In this document: positions 51,701 through 63,273 of the stretch, in pieces
How the letters are laid out: every line of letters starts with the position of its first letter
How positions within the stretch are numbered: position 1 is the first letter of the stretch
Assembly: GCA_028274465.1 (NCBI GenBank)
Contig: CM051456.1
Location: forward strand, 119,676,880-119,740,879
DNA length: 64,000 nucleotides
Direction: 5' to 3'
Origin: Plantago ovata
Lineage: Eukaryota; Streptophyta; Magnoliopsida; Lamiales; Plantaginaceae
The notes under the pieces: generated by a model
Database searches by the model: none
The model's input: the letters and a program-made list of their open reading frames with translations, nothing else
What the model was told of the DNA's origin: nothing
Made by a program: the position numbers and the translations under genes

Positions 51701-52038
51701 ATTTTCATGGTATAGTTTGAATCTCTATTGTGGCAAATTTGTAGGAATTATAGTTAATCCATGTGGGTTTTCTATGACTTTGTGGCTTAACCAAAGAGCG
51801 CTCACACATTCAAAACTTGTATTTTATTGAATGTGCATAATCTACTATGATAGTAGAAAACACTTGAGAAAGAATTACTAAAATTCTCTTGGTGATGAAA
51901 GAGTAATTAAAGCTCAAAGTGTGTTGGTTGAGTACTTATCTAGGAAGCTCAAGAGTTGAAATTGGGAGTTATCTCACATAGCTAAAATGGGAAGAGTATG
52001 AGCTAGACATAAATGTCTAGTTTGCAATAGGGTTTGGG
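51701..52038. other. Left flank of the minisatellite
   Basis: No gene. Sequence such as TCTCACATAGCTAAAATGGG recalls retrotransposon LTR-type sequence but is not diagnostic. Confidence 0.3.
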
Positions 52039-53685
52039 CCCCCAAGGGGTACCCATGATTTTAGGCGGGAGAGAACCTAGATTGCTTCACGGCCGCTCAC
52101 ACGCACCCGCCTGGTTCCCAAGGGGTACCCATGATTTTAAACGGGAGAGGACCTAGATTGCTTCACGGTCGCTCACACGCACCCGCCTGACTCCGCTAGG
52201 AGCCGGGCCCGGGTCGTGGGCTGGGCATGGCATGGCATGGTAAGGCTAGACGGGAGAGGACCTAGATTGCTTCACGGTCGCTCACACGCACCCGCCTGGC
52301 TCCGCCAGGAGCCGGGTCATGGGCTGGGTATTGCATGGCATGGCAAGACGGGAGAGGACCTAGATTGCTTCACGGTCGCTCACACGCACCCACCTGGCTC
52401 CCAAGGGGTACCCATGATTTTAAACGGGAGAGGACCTAGATTGCTTCACGGTCGCTCACACGCACCCGCCTGGCTCCGCTATGAGCCGGGCCCGAGTCGT
52501 GGGCTGGGCATGGCATGGCATTGTAAGGCTAGACGGGAGAGGACCTAGATTGCTTCACGGTCGCCCACACGCACCCGCCTGGCTCCCAAGGGGTACCCAT
52601 GATTTTAAACGGGAGAGGACCTAGATTGCTTCACGGTCTCTCACACGCACCCGCCTGGCTCCCAAGGGGTACCCATGATTTTAAACGGGAGAGGACCTAG
52701 ATTGCTTCACGGTCGCTCACACGCACCCGCTTGGCTCCCAAGGGGTACCCATGATTTTAAACGGGAGAGAACCTAGATTGCTTCACGGTCGCTCACACGC
52801 ACCCGCCTGGCTCCGCTAGGAGCCGGGCCCGGGTCGTGGGCTGGGCATGGCAAGGCTAGGTGAGAGGACCTAGATTGCTTCACGGTCGCTCACATGGCAT
52901 GGCATGGCAAGGCTAGGTGAGAGGACCTAGATTGTTTCACGGTCGCTCACACGCACCCGCCTGGCTCCCAAGGGGTACCCATGATTTTAAACGGTAGAGG
53001 ACCTAGATTGCGTCACGGTCGCTCACACGCACCCGCCTGGCTCCGCTAGGAGCCGGGCCCGGGTCGTGGGCTGGGCATGGCATGGCATGGCAAGGCTAGA
53101 CGGGAGAGGACCTAGATTGCTTCACGGTCTCTCACACGCACCCGCCTAGCTCCCAAGGGGTACCCATGATTTTAAACGGGAGAGGACCTAGATTGCTTCA
53201 CGGTCGCTCACACGCACCCGCCTGGCTCCGCTAGGAGCCGGGCCCGGGTCGTGGGCTGGGCATGGCATGGCATGGCAAGGCTAGACGGGAGAGGACCTAG
53301 ATTGCTTTACGGTCGCTCACACGCACCCGCCTGGCTCCCCCAGGAGCCGGGTCATGGGTTGGGCATGGCATGGCATGGCAAGGCATGGCAAGGCAGGAGA
53401 GGACCTAGATTGCTTCACGGTCGCTCACACGCACCCGCCTGGATCCCAAGGGGTACCCATGATTTTAAACGGGAGAGGACCTAGATTACTTCACGGTCGC
53501 TCACACGCACCCGCCTGGCTCCGCTAGGAGCCGGGCCCGGGTTGTGGGCTGGGCATGGCATGGCATGGCAAGGCTAGACGGGAGAGGACCTAGATTGCTT
53601 CACGGTCGCTCACACGCACCCGCCTGGCTCCGCCAGGAGCCGTGTCATGGGCTGGGCATGGGATGGCATGGCAAGGCTACGTGGT
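52039..53685. repeat. G+C-rich compound minisatellite, about 1.65 kb
   Basis: About 18 copies of a 50-bp core (GAGAGGACCTAGATTGCTTC, then ACGGTCGCTCACACGCACCC, then GCCTGGCTCC) alternate with two spacers. Spacer 1 is about 24 bp (CAAGGGGTACCCATGATTTT AAAC); spacer 2 is about 57 bp (GCTAGGAGCCGGGCCCGGGT, then CGTGGGCTGGGCATGGCATGG). Units are therefore about 75 or 108 bp. Composition is far above the A+T-rich surroundings. Apparent open frames within it repeat with the unit and are not credible genes. Confidence 0.95.
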
Positions 53686-54290
53686 GGTGTATGTATTATT
53701 TTTTGACAAAATACTATCTTTATTTTGGCCCAATAAGAAAAACTTATCAGATCGACCCAATAGGAAAATTCTTGATGAATTATTTCCTTCACGTTTCGGA
53801 AATATCTGTTCATTCATGTGTCCTTTGAAGAGCTTTGTTGAATGAACAAACATAAAACTTCACCGAAATGATGTGTTTTTTCGGAATTGGAAGCTTTATT
53901 CACAACGGTCATGTCTATTTATTAACACCACTTCGCTACTATAAATAAGTCTCTCCTGCTGTCGCAAAATTGGCTCATTCATTCTGCTCTTCTCCTCTAC
54001 TACTAAATAAGTTATGTTCTTCCTTATTGACTACAACCAGTTCGAATTAGTTTGGTGTGCTACTTACTAATTCTCCTGCAGTCCTTATCTTGGGGATATA
54101 TTTGTTGTACTGTGAGCACGAGTGCAGGGCAAATATTATCTCAGAGAACTCGGGCTATCCCGTCATTCTGCAGCATTACTTACACATATATACTCTTTGT
54201 TCCAGTCTCCTTTCCATACAGATACTTTCCTGATAGTGCCTATATTCCAACAAAATTTCATCCATATTAAATTTCCACGTAAAATTTTAC
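53686..54290. other. Right flank of the minisatellite, possibly LTR-like
   Basis: ACTATAAATAAGTCTCTCC at about 53938-53956 looks like a promoter TATA region, followed by a pyrimidine-rich stretch (TCTGCTCTTCTCCTCTACT). Such an order occurs in plant LTRs, but no LTR boundary or primer-binding site is visible. Confidence 0.3.
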
Positions 54291-54299
54291 TGTGAACGA

Positions 54300-56810
54300 A
54301 CATAATATTTATTTTAATAATATGAAATATTTTATCATCATAATTTGTAGTATTAATGTTGAAAAGGCCTATGATAGACTAGAATGGAACTTCATAGAGT
54401 TAGCCTTACAAAAATTTAATTTTCCTAGTAAAACCATAGAGTTAATTATGGAATGTGTTCATTCAGTCTCTTATCAAGTTCTAGATAATAACATGACCTC
54501 TGGTAGCTGGAAACCCTCTAGAGGAATCATGCAAGGTGATCCTTTATCACCTTATCTTTTTATACTAGCCCAAGAATTGTTTGTACATTATATGCTTCAT
54601 CAAGAAAATATATGGACCTTTAAAGCTTTAAAATCAAGTCAACTGGTCCTAAAATACCAATTCTTTGCTTTGCTGATGATTGCATGATTTTTTGTAAATC
54701 AACAAAATCTTCTGTAAGAGGGGTACAGAAGTGTTTAAATGATTATGCTATTGCCTCAGGTCAAAAAATTTATTGGGTCAAATCTAGAGTTCTTTTTTCA
54801 CCAAATACAACAATAAATAGAAAGCAAAAAATAATCCAAGAACTTGGGGTATCTTCAAATAAAAGACTGGAGAGATACTTAGGGCTACCCTTTCTCTTTG
54901 GAAAAAAAAATCAGATTTGTTTGACCATATTGTTGATAGGGTAGTAGGTAAAATAGATAATTGGTATTCTAAATACCTATCTTATGCTGGAAGATCTACC
55001 CTAATTACTGCAGTAACTAATACTATACCCTCCTACTTAATGCAAATAGCTAAAATTCCTTCAACTTGTATTGACAAAATAAATGCCTGCAATAAACAAT
55101 TTTTTTGGAATGCAACAAAAGACTCTAAGAAAAGAGCAAAAATCAAATGGTAAACTGTCTGTTTACCCAAATATCAAGGAGGTTTAGGGATAAGAAATTT
55201 GAAAGCTATGAACAAAGCCTTCCAACTAAAACTAGCTTGGAAACTTTTTCAAAATGACAATTCATTCTGGCAACAAGTTCTTAAAAACAAGTATTACCCA
55301 AACACTAATTTTCTAGAAGCTGAACCCAAAAACTCCCATAGTTGGCTTTGAAAATTTCTTTTAAAATTAAGAAGTACCCTCCAAGAAGGAATTTCATGGA
55401 GTCTAGGGGATGGAAACTCAATAAAGTTTTGGACTGACAATTGGTTAGCTAACAAAAAGTTACAAGATTATGTCCTAACCTTTGATAAAGAAGAATTAGT
55501 AAGTGACTATGTCTTAGATGGTTCTTGGAACATAAATAAATTACTACAGGTTTTACCTATTGATATAGTAGAAGAAGTACTGGCTTGGCCAACTCCCCAA
55601 CTTCATCAACCAGATATTCCAGTTTGGAATAAACACAATTCTGGATCCTTTACTATCAAAAGTGCTTACAATCTTATTATGAAACAACAATTGCCATCTT
55701 TTCCTTGGAAGAGACTTTGGAATCTAAATTTATTTCCAAGGGTTAAATTTTTTATCTAGACAGCTCTTTATAATAGGTTGTCAACTGCTTCTAGACTTTT
55801 TAAGCAAAATATTGTGTGTGATCCTACCTGTAGTTTATGTAATAGAGTTGATGAAACTCTTGAGCACATCCTGTTTGACTGCTTCTGCTTCCATAATATA
55901 AGGATAAATGTTATACCAAATCATATAGAAAAATCTCTGCAAAGTATAGTTTTTCATGAAATGGCAAACACTCCTACCCAAATTATCTTTTTGAATATGT
56001 TCTGGATAATTTGGAATGCGAGGAATGCAAAAAAATTTGCCAACAAAAACATTTCTATACATTTTCTAAATAATGAACTTATTAAATTTTCAAAAGATAC
56101 TTTTAATGCCTTTTTAAGTATGAAGCAGGACAATATTTCCTTAAAGATCCCTTGCAAATGGATTAAGCCTCAACAAGGTCAGGTAAGCTTAAATACGGAT
56201 GACTCGTTTATCACTGAAAATGGAGGAGCAGGTACTGGTTGCATAATAAGAGATAGTGATGGAAAGCTGGTAAGAGCATTATTTGCTTTTATAGGACGAA
56301 CATCTAACAACACAGCTGAACTATTAGCAATAAAAACGGGATTAATGATATGTGAGGACCTTAACCTAACTAACATTGCTTTACAATCTTATTCACGTTA
56401 TGCTATTGACTGTTTAAACAGGCACAAGGCAATGGCATGGCAGCACAGGGCGCTGGTTCGGGACATTGATCAGCTTAGGCGAAACAAAAATGTGGAAGTC
56501 AATTTTCTCTTTCGGGAAGGAAACGGAGTAGCAGACACTTTGGCAAAAAATGGAACAAGAAAAGGAAGAACAAGCATGCAACTAACAAATTTTCTCGACT
56601 TTAATGTTAGTAATTCGGCTTGTAATAATCTAGAGTTTATCAACTCTTTGCAACCTACTATCTATCATCCGGACAACTGCCCCTCGTGGCTTTCAAATTT
56701 GCTTAAATTAGACTTAGAATCAACGTACTTTAGATCCGTTCAAAATGGATCACTGAATGTAAATTATTTAGTACCTAATAAAGTCTGTTTCCTTAAAAAA
56801 AAAAAGTTCT
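54300..56810 (+). pseudogene. Decayed LINE ORF2 (reverse transcriptase, zinc finger, RNase H)
   Basis: 5'-truncated L1-type retroelement. Readable parts in order: reverse transcriptase from motif A (VEKAYDRLEWNFIEL) through SRGIMQGDPLSPYLFI; a FADD-type box near 54670-54690 after a frameshift; YLGLPFLFGKK and NTIPSYLMQIAKIPS; a zinc-finger segment CDPTCSLCNRVDETLEHILF; and an RNase H domain (WIKPQQGQVSLNTDDSF, NTAELLAIKTGLMICEDL, FLFREGNGVADTLAKNG). The canonical motif-A Asp is not in place, the first RNase H Asp is altered (NTDDSF for NTDGS), and several stops interrupt the frame. The element ends AATAAAGTCTGTTTCC plus an A-run at 56795-56806. It is not mobile. Confidence 0.9.
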
Positions 56811-57350
56811 AAGACTCCCCAACTTTATAGATTTGTGTATGTTAATATTATAATAATAATATAATAAGTTTCAATATTGTGATCTGGTCCAGTGCCCTCT
56901 CCAACTTAACCTCGCTAGCTGCCTTTTATTTTTCTTTACCAGAAAACCACACAATTTAGCTCCATGTTCTTTTCCTTTCCCAATAAATACACACTTTCAT
57001 TCTTCCAACAAACACTTAGATGATCCAGATCTTTTCTTTCATCGTCGTGCAATTAACTACATTCTTATCCTTTCTTCTTCCAACAAACACTTAGATTAAA
57101 CTCCTTGTGATTCCTTTTTTTTTTTTTCTAAAAAAACACTCTTCCGGTCCATGTGTTCTTTTACTTTTCTAATAAACACATCCTTTAATTTCGCTCTTTA
57201 GGCAAACACCTAAATGATTTATATCTTCCTTTCATCACAGTGCATGCAATCGACTACAGTACTTTAATTTTCCTCTTACTTGCGTGTTGATGCACAATGT
57301 AATAACCACAACATTTTTAACTACAAACTTATGTATCTTATGGTGGAATA
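56811..57350. other. Pyrimidine-rich spacer
   Basis: Repeated phrases such as TTCTTCCAACAAACACTTAG occur twice (about 57001 and 57077) and a variant near 57190, suggesting an old local duplication. No gene. Confidence 0.4.
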
Positions 57351-57652
57351 CTTGAATTTATCAATTGGTCATTAACATTAGGATATCCTTTGGAAGGAGT
57401 GAAGTCTATCGGTTTTGCTCACGGGACTTTTCTAGCTTTGAAAGGCTTGGTTAATTAGTTTTGCTTCTTGCCATCTTTTCTCGTTTGTTTGGAAGTTTTG
57501 GTTTAAGCTTGTCAAGGTTGAGATTTACATTCTTTGTGGTTAATTAAGACTGAGTCAGTCTTCTTGTATATAAATATATTCGACTCTTAGTATGCTCTTG
57601 TTTCTAATAAATTTCTTTAGCCATTTCAAAAACAAAAAAGAAAAAAAAAACA
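57350..57652 (+). mobile_element. LINE-like 3' tail
   Basis: A G/T-rich stretch ending AATAAATTTCTTTAGCCATT, TCAAAA and an A-rich run. It shares its ending with 23760-23806 and 60120-60165. Confidence 0.4.
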
Positions 57653-58251
57653 TTATGGTATCCTCCAAAATAAGTGTAATTTCCCATAATTATCAATAAC
57701 TATTAATTCAATATTTTATGTTATGTTTTTAAAATATTAATTCTAATTTCATTACCATAAGCAAGTGATGAATGCCTTTTCTGATATCCTCGCGAATCGA
57801 ATAGAAATAGGGGATGAACAATAACAAAGGAATTGAAAAAGTAAAAGGATCTGTTCATACCGATCACGGACATAGGACCATCTAGCACGATCACAACTAG
57901 GTCAAGCGGATTAACTCATTGCCAACCACCTACTGGTACTGCACATTCTCGATACCACACGGTATACTTAATGACTTTCCGAATTATCGGTTCGCCCGTA
58001 ATGTTCAAATGAACTCACTTAACTCAACTTAGTAAGTAATGAGAGTCGGTACAAAGCTTATATAGAAAATAAAGGTAAACCGAACTTAGGTAGTAGGAAA
58101 ATACAATGGGCTAAGCCCAACTACGGAATGTCTTGGAAATCAAAAAATAAAAGATAAGGTCATAATTCCTCCTAACTCTAGCACCTCCTATCATTATTTA
58201 GGGTTTGAGATTCGTCCGAGGCCCACAGACACTCCTTTTTGAACTAGACTA
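57653..58251. other. Gene-free region, possible LTR remnant
   Basis: About 57750-58230 has balanced composition and may be an old solo LTR or LTR fragment; ends were not found. Confidence 0.3.
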
Positions 58252-58259
58252 TGTACATC

Positions 58260-59760
58260 TAGATCCGACCAAAATGAACCGTAAATCGTGAACCGAACCG
58301 AAACCAAATTGTATTGGCAGTTATGGTTTTTGAACTGAAACCGCCAGTTACAGTTATGATTACGGTTCAGAATTTCTATGAACCGAGGAACCGGGGTGAA
58401 CCGTGTCGTTCATGAACCAAAGCGAATCTGTCGGTTCATGAATCAAATGAACCATCAGTTTATTATGCAACAATTTTTTTCAATATAACTCATAGGGTCC
58501 ATATCTTTTTAGAGTATCAATAAAGCACCTAATAACAGATTAGTACCCATTAGACAAACAATAACATTTTAGTGCCGAATTTGACCCACCCGACGCACTC
58601 TAAGCACTGTTCGAAAATCAGATTTTTGGTGAGCCAAACAAGATTGAGCCTAAGGACTAAAATGTAATTGAAATTTAGACGTAAAAACAGTAAAAAAGAA
58701 TTACCTTACCTATTTTTAGAATTTTCTTTATTTTTCATTTCTTTTTTACCTTTTTCTTTTTTCTTTTAGTTTTTTAGTTACACATTTGCCTCTAAATTAT
58801 TTTATTTTACAAAATTAACTTTAATGTATTTCACATTAACCACAAAAATTATATAAATTTCAAAATGAACTAATATTTATTCTAAAAGAACCCCAAATTA
58901 AGAACTTTTTTTCAAAACAACCCCAAAGATAAAAAAAAAAAAAAAAAAATCTAGCTCCTAATCGGAGCTGCGGCTCCGGTCAGGAGTTGTATATACAGCT
59001 CCGATCGGAGCTTATCAACAGCTCCGATCGGATTGGAGCTTTCGGAGTTGTTACCGGAGCTGTTTTAACTTTTAAGATCTAACAGCTTCGGTTTACAGCT
59101 CCTGCCGGAGGTGTAACTGTTCCGGTGCCGGAATGTACCGGAATTAATTCTGGTACCAGAACTCTCAGAGAAGATGAAGAGCATAAAAAGAAAAGAATAG
59201 AAAAGAATAGAAAAAAGATTTAAAAAAAAAAAGGAAAAAAGAAATGTTTGTCTTCTACTGTAGCTAAGGCCTTGTGTTGTTTCGGCATGAAATTCTCGAT
59301 GGAAAAGTTGTAAATATTGAGCAGTCAACCCAAGAAACCAAATTTTGGTACTAAAATGTTTCTGTTGAACTAAAGGGTATTAATCTGTTATTAGGTGTCA
59401 CAAGGATACCCTTCCATGATAATAACTCTAACTCATATAACGCGATATACAAAAAAAAAAATTGAAAAAATTAATTGGGCCATTACGGGTGAATCCAAGC
59501 TACTGATTCACCCAAAGAAATTATTATTTGTCTAGTAGCTCCGGAACATGCCCAAAAAGAATAATTCTTCTTTTATTTGTTTTTTATTTGTATATGGTTC
59601 AAAATCGTGCGTTTCATGGTTTTGAATCGTGAACCTCCGGTTGAGAAACCTCAATCGAAACTGATGGTTATGGTTATGATTACGGTTCATAGATTTTCAT
59701 GAAACTGAACCGACAGTCCATGAACCGAGAACTGCCGATTCAGCGAACCGGTCAGGTCTA
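58260..59760. mobile_element. Large non-autonomous hAT-like element
   Basis: A 1501-bp element whose left end TAGATCCGACC is an imperfect inverse of its right end (inverse TAGACCTGACC). Degenerate 8-bp flanks are TGTACATC and GGTACAGC (6 of 8 match). Both sides have arrays of GAACCG/CGGTTC motifs (for example TGAACCGAGGAACCGGGG at left, GAACCGAGAACTG at right), as in subterminal repeats of hAT elements. It carries no transposase. The centre holds the palindrome-rich block at 58950-59125. Confidence 0.65.
58950..59125. repeat. Palindrome-rich GGAGCT block
   Basis: AGCTCCGATCGGAGCT at 58997-59012 is a perfect 16-bp palindrome. AGCTCCGATCGGA follows at 59019, and variants (GGAGCTGCGGCTCCGG, CGGAGCTTATC, CCGGAGCTGTT, AGCTCCTGCCGGAGG) fill the block. 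It lies after a poly-A run at 58927-58949, so it may be a separate insertion. Confidence 0.8.
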
Positions 59761-59879
59761 GGTACAGCTAGATGTCTACAACATGGTTATATATCAATTT
59801 TGAATTATACAAATAGAAAATTATAATGAAATTAGTTTAATATAGTATAGAAGTAGGATAGAGTAGATTCTTACGTTTA

Positions 59880-60165
59880 ATTTTTTATTGTATATTCTCT
59901 GTTTATATAATGAACACTGCACTTGTCTCAGTGTTTTTGGTGGAGAGAGCTTCCCCGTCCTATTTACGTCTTGGAGCTTTATTTTGAGTTGGTACTGGTG
60001 TTACATCAACGTTGGGGTTAGTGGTTGGAATTATCCTTTTTGTGGTGTCATCCTTTTCGATTTATATGGTTTCGAATTTTATGATTAATTATATTATTAT
60101 CCGAACATTTCTTATATTTTCTTTTAGTAAATAAATTTTTAATCACTTCAAAATAAAAAATAAAA
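59880..60165 (+). mobile_element. LINE-like 3' tail
   Basis: A T/G-rich stretch ending GTAAATAAATTTTTAATCAC, TTCAAAATAAAAAAT. Same style of ending as 57350-57652. No domain. Confidence 0.35.
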
Positions 60166-60459
60166 AATTCTTGTATTGCTATAATAGTATATTGGTGAAG
60201 AAAACATAATCTAGTTGGCACTCACTTCACTTGGCATGAAAAGAAGAGATATGCACAGGCAACTAATTTATAATGTTACTACCTATGCTTGTACGCACAT
60301 GCACTAACTCTATCCATATATACGATCCCAATTGATCATACATAATAGTATTGAATTTTGATATACTCTACCACTTCATTTGAGCGATCAATCGATTAAC
60401 GCGTGGTTTTCTTCTTCTTATCATCGTCGTCGTCATCATCATGGATATTCTGTATGCAG
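60166..60459. other. Spacer
   Basis: A+T-rich, with a short (CGTCGT)/(CATCAT) microsatellite at about 60424-60440. No gene. Confidence 0.4.
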
Positions 60460-60646
60460 GAGTTGGAGTTATAAGTTGGTATGATGGCGTCGAATGGAAA
60501 TGCAGTGGTGAAGTAGAGGTGTAGGGTTCAATTCTTGTCGGAGATATAAAGTGGTTTAGATATGGATGTATAAGGTAGTGTAGGAAGTTTATATAGAAGT
60601 TAGTGTACGTAGTAATAGTTGTAATATTTGTCATTTAAAAAATAGA
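60460..60646 (+). mobile_element. tRNA-derived SINE, diverged
   Basis: B-box-like AGGGTTCAATTCTTGTCGG, then GAGATATAAAGTGGTTTAG and TGTATAAGGTAGTG, matching the body of the SINEs at 12541 and 46986, and a tail TTGTCATTTAAAAAA. Confidence 0.65.
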
Positions 60647-60658
60647 CCTTATTTATAT

Positions 60659-60808
60659 ATAATTTTTTTTTTTTTTGAAACGGCAAATCTACTGTCCCTC
60701 TGCTCGCTACTTCTTTGCCACATATTACATATTATGTCTCTATTGGAGTTTAAACTCCCAACCTTTACTTTGGTACTACAACATCCTTATCGAGTGGTGA
60801 CCATTATT
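60659..60808 (-). mobile_element. Short SINE with exact 12-bp target duplication
   Basis: On the minus strand it ends TTTGCCGTTTC plus an A-run (T-run at about 60663-60676 on plus) and has B-box-like GGGAGTTTAAACTCC. CCTTATTTATAT is repeated exactly at 60647-60658 and 60809-60820. The 3' end matches the SINE at 12541 (TTTGCTGTCTC plus A-run). Confidence 0.8.
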
Positions 60809-60820
60809 CCTTATTTATAT

Positions 60821-61384
60821 GGGTATATATATTCTCGATCGGGTTGTTTAATTAGCTCACAGCCAGCAAAAAATGAAATGCTAGTCACTTAACACAAAGC
60901 TAGATATAGCTATATATATCTAAGCTCTAGCTAGCTAAAAAGGTCCATCCAGTGAAAAAGTTGGTGCTAGTTACGTTCGTAGCAGCTCTTCAATCCGCGT
61001 GATTCGGTCAACAAAGTGCTCCTCATTGAATTTATTAAGCATACTTTCTGTTTTGATTTATGATTTTGAAACGATTTCTTAGAAATTCGGTAAAATGCGT
61101 TTGTCATCGGAACTTTATTGATGTAGAAATCCGGTGTGTTTTGTTGGAGAATTAATATAAATGACTAGATTCCGTTCCTCCCCAACAGCTTAAGCTTTTG
61201 GAAGAGTTGGAATTCTATCATGTTTGTCATCGGAATTTTGAAAAGATTTATCACAATACCTTTATTGATGTAGAAATGAAATGATACAACTCTAACAGAA
61301 CGTCCAAACAAGCTAAATGATCTAACTGTTCTAAAACAGAGGGAGTATATATTATTATATTCCTAAAAGTGGAACAACCTTAGT
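60821..61384. other. Spacer with dispersed-repeat motif
   Basis: GCTTTTGGAAGAGTTGGAAT at about 61193 is shared with about 41009. No gene. Confidence 0.4.
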
Positions 61385-61394
61385 GTAATAAATG

Positions 61395-62072
61395 GGGGAA
61401 AATGCATAGATGTACACTGTGTTCTTTGAAATGTGCAAAATGTGTGCCTTGTGTTTTCAAAATTGCATGAATGTACCTTGTGTTGTCTAAAACTATGCAC
61501 AATTGATCCAAACTTGGAGAGTGCATCTCACTCTCCCTATATATTCAATATATGCAGAGTATGATTATATATTTTTATGTAAAATCTATTAAACATTTAT
61601 AAAAATTAAAGAAAATTATGAAAATATAAATTTTAATTAATAAAATTATTACAGGTGATAAAAGAATAATAAAAAGTATTATAAAATAACGGAATAAATT
61701 GTAAATTCATCAGAAAATTACCAAAGGTTCAAAAAAAACATTGATAATATACATATACAAACATTTTTACAGAATTTATTCAAATTAAATATGCGTATGG
61801 AAATAAAACTATTGCAAACTTAAAAATTAGTTAAAAGAAATATAAATTATATATAGACACACTAAATAAATTTTTGGCATAACGTCATTTAATTTTTAAA
61901 TATATTGTTAATGTTTATATATTATTCAAATAAGTCCGTTATAGGCATACTTTCTTTATAAAAACAAGTTTTATTAATTTTGGGCATATTTATATTATCT
62001 ACAGTATTCTTTAATATATTTCATATAGTATAAATTTTTTATATTCTTATAATTTATGCTATAATTTTAATA

Positions 62073-62105
<33 letters not shown>

Positions 62106-62352
62106 TTTATAATTTGCAATAGATGTTGTAATAAAAATAATATTTTACTTATCATTTTATAAATACTTTTAACAAAGTGATACATAAAAATATAACCGTA
62201 CTTGCATAATGTGAGAGTGAGATGTACTCTCCAAGTTTGGAGCAAGTGTGCATAGTTTCAAACAACACAAGGTACATCCATGCAATTTAAAAAACACAAG
62301 GTACACTTTTGCACATTTCAAATAACACATGGTACATCTATGCATTTTTCCC
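61395..62352. mobile_element. Long-TIR non-autonomous element (Mutator-like)
   Basis: A 958-bp element has inverted arms of about 150 bp (61395-61557 and 62205-62352). Its ends read GGGGAAAATGCATAGATGTA and the inverse of GGGAAAAATGCATAGATGTA. It is flanked by an exact 10-bp duplication GTAATAAATG (61385-61394 and 62353-62362). Within the arms, the phrase CACAAGGTACA / TGTACCTTGTG recurs. The centre is very A+T-rich with (ATT)n at about 62071-62104. Long TIRs and a 9-10 bp duplication fit Mutator-like elements. Confidence 0.85.
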
Positions 62353-62362
62353 GTAATAAATG

Positions 62363-63010
62363 TTTAAATATAGACTACTTTCAGTTTGTCAATATGGTCT
62401 AGTTCAATTGGTTAGCCAGATGATGAATACTTAATTCGACTAGCATAGGAAATTGCTAGAGAACCATAAAATTTATAGAACCAACCCATATTCACGTCAG
62501 GAATAAGAATAATTAAATCAACAGAAAAGAACAATTGAGATCAGAGATCCCTGGTAATCTCCTAACACATGGATTGCATTAGGACGGATGAACCACCCTA
62601 TGGGCAACCCTCATGGTCGACTGACTGGATTGGAGTTACCTTCCCGACTCCTTCGGTGTAGTCTGACTAACCGAATCACCAGTAGCCTAGTTTAAAAAGA
62701 ACCGTCTAAATTCGCTTGTATTAAAATAATGAAAGTTACAGAGTATTTTAAGAGGTACCAAACTTGCAGAGCAAGACAAGTTACAAGGCAAGTTACAGAC
62801 CTTACTGACCTAACTAATGGGCTAAGCCTGCGTAGAAGAATATTCTTGAGAATAGTGTTCCAACCCTAACTAGCTAATTACTTGAAATAACAATAATAAA
62901 ATGCGGACTCGGCACCAAAAAGTTACAATATAAATATGCATATTAGTTAGTCTTCTGGTACCTTGACACTAGATGTCATGGGTTCAATTTCTACTAAATA
63001 CATAAATTAA
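62363..63010. other. Spacer, possible LTR remnant and SINE-like head
   Basis: About 62500-62900 may be an LTR fragment in reverse orientation (minus strand has TACCTCTTAAAATACTCTG). About 62945-63000 has a B-box-like GTCATGGGTTCAATTTC. Neither could be bounded. Confidence 0.3.
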
Positions 63011-63013
63011 ATA

Positions 63014-63271
63014 CACCCTCCGTTCTCTCAGAAGTGTCCTGTTTTGACTTTTTTCAGTCAACAACTTTCAACTTTGACTCACAATTACTCTTAAACTATA
63101 ATGATAAAAACATATAACGAAATTATATTATGAAATTTTAGGTTCTATATTTTCATAATATAATTTCGTTAAATACTATATCATTATAGTTTAAGAGTAA
63201 TCGTGAGTCAAAGTTGAAAGTTGTTGACCGAAAAAAGTCAAAACAGGACACTTCTGAGAGAACGGAGGGAG
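63014..63271. mobile_element. Stowaway MITE, near-perfect hairpin
   Basis: A 258-bp element flanked by TA (63012-63013 and 63272-63273). The left arm CACCCTCCGTTCTCTCAGAA is inverted at the right as CTCCCTCCGTTCTCTCAGAA; pairing continues almost to the centre (ATAATATAATTTCGTT and its inverse). It would fold as a hairpin of over 100 bp. Confidence 0.92.
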
Positions 63272-63273
63272 TA

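Noticed and set aside
52216..53828. Open frames in the minisatellite (repeating MGWAWHGMARLDGRGPRLLH)
   Set aside because: They simply translate the repeat unit, start and stop with array irregularities and have no independent support.
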